From positions 1 through 10,895 of the forward strand of contig CALFHQ010000122.1 in the NCBI GenBank assembly GCA_937876385.1: a stretch of DNA of 10,895 bases, read 5' to 3'. Below are positions 6,449-10,895 of the stretch, in pieces. The DNA is from an uncultured Pseudomonadota bacterium (GTDB lineage: Bacteria; Myxococcota_A; UBA9042; CAIXZC01). The notes under the pieces were generated by a model, which was given only the letters and a program-made list of their open reading frames with translations, made no database searches and was not told the DNA's origin. Numbering within the stretch: the stretch's first letter is position 1; each line of letters opens with the position of its first letter. A program made the translations under genes and the position numbers.

Positions 6449-6934
6449 ATGGAGACTTTCATCGAGGGGACGTTCCGTTTCACGATGTATATGCTGTTCG
6501 GGTTGACCATGGAGACCTTGACGGCGATTCACGGAATCGACGGGTTCCTGGGTTTCAAGGTGAATCGGCGGGTTCCAAAGAAGTACCTGGAGGGATTCGT
6601 CAGCGCCTACATGATTCCCCTCCATGGCTTTGGAATCCTCTTCCTCTATGAGGCCGGCTTGCCCTATCTCTCTGGGGTGCACATTGTCCTGCGCTACCTT
6701 ATCTACGCCGTGGGCATTTCGTTCATGGAGGTCGCCTGGGGGTTCTTCCTGGACAAAACCCTCGGTTTCTACCCCTGGGACTACTACGCCAAGTCCAAAT
6801 ATAGAATGTTTCCAAGAGGTTACACCCTATGGACTCTTGTACCAGCCTGGGGCATTGCGGGGCTCGTTCTCGAGGTCTACGTAGGGCTCATGCGCCATCT
6901 CTCCCCCTATGTTTCCGAGTACTTCTTGATGTGA
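6449..6934 (+). CDS. Small polytopic membrane protein, CmpB-like (putative ABC-transporter type IV family)
   Basis: The product is a 161-aa integral membrane protein with about four transmembrane segments: roughly residues 12-30, 50-71, 80-101 and 127-148. Features shared with the PF06541 (ABC_trans_CmpB) pattern are the PLHGFG stretch (57-62) and ISFMEVAWGFFLDKTLGFYPWDY (split over 90-112), with an intramembrane Glu (E94) and the WDY motif (110-112). LVPAWGIAGL (130-139) completes the resemblance. Other acids within helices are E22 and E142. The family has no firm biochemical role; the ABC label in its name is not strong evidence of transport. ATG 6449 is preceded by a G-rich Shine-Dalgarno (6438-6446). 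It follows the SDR gene by 44 nt. Nothing like a terminator is visible after its stop. Family assignment rests on motif memory and is moderate. Confidence 0.65.
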   Translation: METFIEGTFRFTMYMLFGLTMETLTAIHGIDGFLGFKVNRRVPKKYLEGFVSAYMIPLHGFGILFLYEAGLPYLSGVHIVLRYLIYAVGISFMEVAWGFFLDKTLGFYPWDYYAKSKYRMFPRGYTLWTLVPAWGIAGLVLEVYVGLMRHLSPYVSEYFLM

Positions 6935-6979
6935 TGTGCTCGGTGGGGCGCGCCGTGACGACCTGGTCCTATTGATTCC

Positions 6980-7030
6980 TCGTTCCAGCCTGAGAACGAA
7001 CGTCCTCAAACAACACTTTCTCAAGCAACA
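6980..7030. repeat. Inverted repeat and tandem 10-mers in the 254-nt intergenic region
   Basis: TCGTTC (6980-6985) and GAACGA (6994-6999) form an inverted repeat with 6-bp arms and an 8-nt spacer. Just after it TCAAACAACA (7006-7015) and TCAAGCAACA (7021-7030) are direct repeats with nine of ten identical bases, 15 bp apart start to start. The hairpin has no T-tract, so it does not look like an intrinsic terminator. No good promoter was found in 6935-7188, although the downstream lipoprotein gene presumably has one here. These repeats are the only structure I see in the gap. Confidence 0.35.
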
Positions 7031-7188
7031 ATTGGTTAGAGTCGTAGCGCACCACCCCAATTTTCTTGCTCTGACCATGCCGCCTGCGTACCATCGTGCG
7101 GGCTTTCGTTTTGCACTTCGCCGTGCTTGTGTGCATCGGTGTTCCAAACAGACAGTCCGTTCGATTTCTAACTCTGGAGGGTCCCCGC

Positions 7189-9105
7189 ATGAAGAGAGTC
7201 TGGTTGTTTTCTGCTGCATTCCTGCTGTCCGTCGCCTTCTTGGCTTGTTCTGGAGGAGACTCCAACGAAGTCACCGACACTGTAGCCTCGGACGTCCAAT
7301 CCCAGGACGTTTCCGGGGAAGATGGAACCGTGGAAGACGATGTCGTGGATGATGTCCTCCCAAACGAGCAATTTGAACCCTTCGACGAGCTGCGACAGGG
7401 AGCCCTGCAGGCCCTCATCGATGAGCATGTGCTCTTTTCCGCCGACCCCGGCATCGCCGTCTCTATTACTACAGATGAAGGGCAGCACTGGGAAGGAGCA
7501 GCAGGCGTTTCGAATCTTCAAGAAGGCACCCCGATGGGGATTGATACGGGCTTTCGGGTGGGTTCCAACACGAAACCCTTCGTTGCCACGGTGGTTTTGC
7601 AGTTGGTGGACGAAGAGGTCTTGGGTCTCGAAGATCCGCTGTCCGACTACTTCCCCGAGTACACCGCCTGGGCCGACATCACCATCCGTCAGCTCTTGAA
7701 CATGCGAAGCGGCATCCCCGACTACCTGGGCTCCACCGAGTTCATGATGGGCACCATTGAGAACCCAGGTGTTGCCATGACTCCCGACGAGATCCTCGCC
7801 TTTGTGAAGGACGAACCCCTGCAGTTCGTCCCCGGAGAAGCAGGCCAATACAACAACAGCAACTACCTTCTGCTGGGCATGATTATCGAGCAGGTCACCG
7901 GAAACACGGTGCAAGACGAGCTGGCGTCTCGACTCTTTGAGCCCCTGCAACTGGACGAGACCTTCCTGGACGTAACCGGGGAAGTTTACGACAACGTGGC
8001 CCACGGCTATATGGACTTGAACCTGGTGGGACAGATTTTCGGAGTCCCCCCCTCAGTCATCGCGTTCATCCCGGAAGAGAACGTCTACGAAGGCTCCATC
8101 GTCGATTGCTCCTACCTGTTCCACCCCTCCATCACCTGGTCTGCCGGGGCATTGATTTCGTCCACCCCGGACATGGAAAAGTTCATGCGAACTCTCCTCC
8201 ACGGAGAGCTGCTCTCTCCTGAAACCCAGGCAGAGATGGAGCACACTGAAGAGATCACCCTCCTGGGGGGGCCGGTGCAGTACGGATTGGGACTCCAGGT
8301 TCGCCCCACCCTGTTCGGCGACGTCATGGGACACGGCGGCCTCAACTTCGGTTACCAAGCCGGCACGTACTACCACAAGGAAAGCGGCGTGACTTTCTCT
8401 CACATGCACAACTACCTTCCCGAGCAGTCCGACAGCTTCCAGAACAGCATGCTGGACATCGTCATCAACGGCGTTACCGAAGTTCCCCCAGTGTGCGAGC
8501 CCCCGGAGGGCTTCTTCGACGGCACCGAAGGGCTCTACCTCCAGGCTCGTTTCAAGGGAGAAATCAACCCCCTCAACGTCGAAACAGCCGTGGGTGGAGT
8601 CAACTTCTGGAATCTCACCGGCGGCGATGATGTCGTTCCTCTTTATGGTTGGGGTTCCAACGCCTCGAAGAAGTTCCAGGCTTTTCAGGACCGCCTGAGC
8701 ATCGACTCGTACTCCCCCTCCACAAACCAGGATGTCGAGTTGCGAGCCACCACCATCAACATGGCCATGGGGGTATTCGACAAGATCGACGAAAACGGCT
8801 ACTACACCCTCTCCGACCAGACCCCCGGCGAACTGTATGTCACCATGGCCGACCTCGACACCGACGAAGCCAGCAATCCCCTGAAGCTTTGCTTCACCGC
8901 CGTGTACGACCTCACCCGCCCGTCCAAAGTCTACTTCTGTGACCCGGAAGCCACGGCAGACGCCGGCGCCGAGTTGAAGTTCTATGCGTCTATCGCCATG
9001 GAAGACGACGTCAACAAGGTCGAAGAAGTGCTGGCCACCCTGGGCGTCCCCCGTTGCCTTTGCATGGGCGAGACGGGGGCATGGGGCGCCTGCCCCACTG
9101 AGTAA
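7189..9105 (+). CDS. Beta-lactamase-related serine hydrolase (PF00144-type), lipoprotein with extra C-terminal domain
   Basis: The product is a 638-aa exported lipoprotein. The signal peptide ends in the lipobox AFLA-C20. Residues about 24-64 are an acidic, Asp/Glu/Ser/Val-rich flexible linker. The class C beta-lactamase/DD-peptidase fold follows (about 65-430), with SxxK at S126-N-T-K129, the YxN motif at Y221-N-N223, and the H382-G-G box replacing KTG. It may act on peptidoglycan peptides, D-amino-acid peptides or esters; the motifs do not decide which. After C436 comes a ~200-aa C-terminal region of unknown function, rich in Asp, Tyr and Thr, with three cysteines near the end. The catalytic part has roughly the usual family length, so this extension is an added domain. 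ATG 7189 has GGAGGG (7176-7181) upstream, and the signal peptide starts there; an in-frame GTG at 7096 gives an unlikely 31-residue extension. The protease gene follows after 75 nt with its own promoter. Confidence 0.85.
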   Translation: MKRVWLFSAAFLLSVAFLACSGGDSNEVTDTVASDVQSQDVSGEDGTVEDDVVDDVLPNEQFEPFDELRQGALQALIDEHVLFSADPGIAVSITTDEGQHWEGAAGVSNLQEGTPMGIDTGFRVGSNTKPFVATVVLQLVDEEVLGLEDPLSDYFPEYTAWADITIRQLLNMRSGIPDYLGSTEFMMGTIENPGVAMTPDEILAFVKDEPLQFVPGEAGQYNNSNYLLLGMIIEQVTGNTVQDELASRLFEPLQLDETFLDVTGEVYDNVAHGYMDLNLVGQIFGVPPSVIAFIPEENVYEGSIVDCSYLFHPSITWSAGALISSTPDMEKFMRTLLHGELLSPETQAEMEHTEEITLLGGPVQYGLGLQVRPTLFGDVMGHGGLNFGYQAGTYYHKESGVTFSHMHNYLPEQSDSFQNSMLDIVINGVTEVPPVCEPPEGFFDGTEGLYLQARFKGEINPLNVETAVGGVNFWNLTGGDDVVPLYGWGSNASKKFQAFQDRLSIDSYSPSTNQDVELRATTINMAMGVFDKIDENGYYTLSDQTPGELYVTMADLDTDEASNPLKLCFTAVYDLTRPSKVYFCDPEATADAGAELKFYASIAMEDDVNKVEEVLATLGVPRCLCMGETGAWGACPTE

Positions 9106-9126
9106 GCAAAGCCATCAGTTCCAAAC

Positions 9127-9155
9127 TTGCAAAACCAGACTGACCTGCCGATAAT
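9127..9155 (+). promoter_or_regulatory. Sigma-70 promoter of the protease gene
   Basis: TTGCAA (9127-9132) and GATAAT (9150-9155) are exactly 17 nt apart. The -35 matches four and the -10 five of six consensus positions. Transcription would begin near 9162, about 20 nt before the protease start codon. This suggests that the protease is at least partly transcribed separately from the serine hydrolase gene upstream. Confidence 0.6.
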
Positions 9156-9180
9156 GTTCCCCACACATTTGGAGGTTGAG

Positions 9181-10895
9181 ATGCGTATGCGCTGGTTGCT
9201 GGGACTGCTCGTTGCCGTTTTTTTTGTCGGATGTGACGAGGCAGCCACTCCGGAATCGAACCTTGAATCAAGTCAATCCGCCATCATCAACGGCGACACC
9301 GAAACCGGATGGCCGGCCGTTGGAGCGTTGACTTTGTGGTACCCCGGCTACGGCTATCAGGGGGAATTTTGTACTGCGACCCTCATCGCCCCCCAGTGGA
9401 TCCTCACAGCGGCTCATTGCCTGACAGAACAAGAAGGAATGTCCATGGATCCAGACATCGTGTACTTCATGGTGGGCAACGACGCCCGTCCTGACTACCA
9501 GGGCAACCCCACCAACGGCACGCTGTACGATGTGGACATGTTCTACATCCATCCGAACTACGACCCCAACGACGCCTACACCGAGGCAGACATCGGACTG
9601 GTACACCTGGCCCAACCCATCACAGGTGTTTCGACTCTTCCCATCAACACCTCCTACATGGGTGCCAGTTGGGTCGGCTCCGAGCTATTCTACGTTGGAT
9701 TTGGAGTCACCAGCGGAACGGCGCAGGAAGGCTCGGGGCTCAAGCGCTCGACCTACATGCCGGTTGAATCCGTGGGTTCAAACTACTACTACAGCCAATT
9801 TGATGGTTCTGGAATCTGCTTTGGTGACTCGGGAGGACCCGGCATCGGCAACATCTCAGGTACCAACAAAGTCGTCGGGGTGAACTCCAGCGTGGCTGGA
9901 ACGGGTTACGACCCGTGTCAGGGAACCTCCCTCCAGACCCGGGTGGATGTTTACAGTTCATGGATTACCGGCATCACCGGGGGCACACCACCAAACTGCA
10001 ACTCTCTCCTGGACCTTTGCATGTGCGACGGAGCCTGCCAGGCCAACGGCACCTGCAACAACGATGTCTGCAAGACCTTGGATTGTGAAGCAATCTACAT
10101 GTGCATGGTCGATTGCCCGGCAACCGATGTCGGCTGCCAGGCAGAGTGTTACGCCGGCGGGACCTCCCTGGCAACCTCTCAGCTTGACTCCCTCTTCTCG
10201 TGCATGAGCAACTACTGTGAATCGGTCTCGGACAGCCAGTTCCAAACCTGCCTCCAGAACAACTGCTCCAATGAAATCGACACCTGCATGCCGACGAGTA
10301 CGGGGAACCTCAACTGCGAAGACACCTACTACTGCATGGTCGACTGCAATCCCAGCGATCAGCAATGTCCCTATGACTGCTACGGTACAGCTACCAGCCA
10401 GGCGCAAGCCCAGTTGGATGCGCTGTTTGCCTGCATGAGTGACCAGTGCGATGGTCTCCCTGACGACCAATACAGTCAGTGCGTCTACGACAAGTGCGAG
10501 TCAGAGCTGTACACCTGCATGCCCGCAGACAACTGCGACATTGCCGGCGGAGATTGTGCTCCGGGCACCGCCTGTTACCCCGCCGGCGATGGAGTCACCA
10601 ACTGCTACGACTCAAGCGGCATTGGTGCAGGGGGGGCGTGCGACCCCAACCTCACTGACTCCCTGGCTTGTGCGGACGGCCTCATCTGCATCAGTGACGG
10701 CGGAAACGCCCTGTGCATCCAGATGTGCGTAGACAACTATCCGTGCAGCTCTGGGGAATCCTGCAAGGGTCCCATCTTCTCGGGCATCGCCGACATCGGA
10801 ATCTGTCTGTGCACCGACGGCGACAACGACGGCGTCTGCGCCGACGAAGATTGTGACGACAGCAACTCATCGGTGTACCCCGGCGCCAACGAAAT
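9181..10895 (+). CDS. Secreted trypsin-like (S1) serine protease lipoprotein with 10-Cys repeats and MopE-like motif, 3' end outside window
   Basis: The frame is open from 9181 to the window edge (571 codons, no stop). Residues 1-17 are a lipoprotein signal peptide with lipobox FVG-C18 and Asp at +2. A short propeptide (19-35) ends before IINGD, the typical N-terminus of an activated chymotrypsin-fold protease. The catalytic triad is visible as H79 (TAAHC), D137 (ADIGLV) and S217 (GDSGGP); C64 and C80 are placed for the usual histidine-loop disulfide. The protease domain ends near 283. A Cys-rich linker follows, then two tandem repeats (300-376 and 377-451), each with ten cysteines. A second Cys/Gly-rich stretch (about 452-543) leads to a MopE-like Asp motif (D546-x-D-x-D, D559-D560, then VYPGANE), probably binding calcium. 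ATG 9181 has GGAGG (9171-9175) 5 nt away; ATG 9187 is a possible alternative. It likely acts at the cell surface, perhaps in degrading external protein; the tail may anchor it or bind a partner. Confidence 0.9.
   Translation, partial: MRMRWLLGLLVAVFFVGCDEAATPESNLESSQSAIINGDTETGWPAVGALTLWYPGYGYQGEFCTATLIAPQWILTAAHCLTEQEGMSMDPDIVYFMVGNDARPDYQGNPTNGTLYDVDMFYIHPNYDPNDAYTEADIGLVHLAQPITGVSTLPINTSYMGASWVGSELFYVGFGVTSGTAQEGSGLKRSTYMPVESVGSNYYYSQFDGSGICFGDSGGPGIGNISGTNKVVGVNSSVAGTGYDPCQGTSLQTRVDVYSSWITGITGGTPPNCNSLLDLCMCDGACQANGTCNNDVCKTLDCEAIYMCMVDCPATDVGCQAECYAGGTSLATSQLDSLFSCMSNYCESVSDSQFQTCLQNNCSNEIDTCMPTSTGNLNCEDTYYCMVDCNPSDQQCPYDCYGTATSQAQAQLDALFACMSDQCDGLPDDQYSQCVYDKCESELYTCMPADNCDIAGGDCAPGTACYPAGDGVTNCYDSSGIGAGGACDPNLTDSLACADGLICISDGGNALCIQMCVDNYPCSSGESCKGPIFSGIADIGICLCTDGDNDGVCADEDCDDSNSSVYPGANE
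9228..9235 (+). repeat. Run of eight T inside the protease signal-peptide coding region
   Basis: Eight consecutive T fall in codons for Val-Phe-Phe of the signal peptide (residues 13-15). The frame is intact in this sequence and continues into the lipobox. Such a tract can allow slippage by polymerases; whether it does so here is unknown. Confidence 0.5.
10078..10533 (+). repeat. Two tandem ~76-aa 10-cysteine repeats in the protease tail
   Basis: Repeat A spans 10078-10308 (77 codons) and repeat B 10309-10533 (75 codons). Each has ten cysteines with identical spacing: C-x5-C-x3-C-x6-C-x3-C-x17-C-x4-C-x10-C-x4-C-x6-C. Shared landmarks are CMVDC, QLDxLFxC and TCMP. By eye a little under half the residues are identical, while every cysteine is conserved. 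That argues for an old duplication held by disulfide structure. Confidence 0.85.

Noticed and set aside
6935..6960. Possible terminator after the CmpB-like gene (GGGGCGCGCC region)
   Set aside because: The short GC-rich palindrome has no extended stem and no following T-tract.
7168..8004. 278-aa minus-strand frame opposite the serine hydrolase
   Set aside because: The plus strand shows a lipobox and all three catalytic motifs, while the minus frame has no recognisable features.
9958..10470. 170-aa minus-strand frame opposite the Cys-rich repeats
   Set aside because: Its internal repetition simply mirrors the plus-strand duplication. The plus strand encodes a coherent protease with conserved cysteines.
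9181..10895. Defence-system protease (trypsin-like domains occur in some anti-phage systems)
   Set aside because: The lipobox, propeptide, disulfides and MopE-like tail show an exported surface protein rather than a cytosolic effector, and no sensor genes accompany it.

Overview
The window looks like chromosomal DNA from a Gram-negative bacterium of the former Deltaproteobacteria, most likely Myxococcota or Bradymonadota. The clues are a GC-rich but not extreme composition and several lipoproteins with acidic or Cys-rich tails. A degenerate pilin-like domain of a type common in those groups is also present, as is a MopE-like Asp-rich repeat at the end of a secreted trypsin-like protease. This placement is inferred from protein style, not from a marker gene.

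Layout. At the left edge is the 5' part of a tRNA-Gly(GCC) gene on the minus strand, driven by a near-perfect sigma-70 promoter (TTGACA, 17 nt, TATAAA). Diverging from it on the plus strand are a WYL-domain transcription regulator (235-1257) and, 39 nt later, an HD-hydrolase-like protein (1297-1965) that seems to lack a key metal-binding Asp. Next is a long membrane-anchored extracytoplasmic protein (2055-4250): a DUF3352-like body fused to a C-terminal pilin-like domain. It ends one base from the stop codon of a convergent minus-strand pair. That pair is a twin-CX3C lipoprotein (5399-4995) followed by an enoyl-CoA isomerase-like crotonase (4959-4252).

From a 204-nt divergent intergenic region, an SDR oxidoreductase (5604-6404) and a small CmpB-like membrane protein (6449-6934) run on the plus strand as a probable operon. 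After a 254-nt gap come a serine beta-lactamase-like lipoprotein (7189-9105) and, behind its own good promoter, a secreted trypsin-like lipoprotein (9181 to beyond the right edge). The latter carries two tandem 10-cysteine repeats and a MopE-like calcium-type motif.

Functional themes are envelope and surface proteins (DUF3352/pilin fusion, three lipoproteins, the CmpB-like protein) and lipid or acyl-CoA metabolism (crotonase, SDR). There is also a regulator/HD-domain pair beside a tRNA gene. No CRISPR array, insertion sequence, prophage or recognisable complete defence system is visible. The most unusual items are the pilin-like domain carried by a non-pilin anchor, the 10-Cys tandem repeat with identical cysteine spacing, and the HD-like protein that has lost its last metal ligand next to a WYL regulator.
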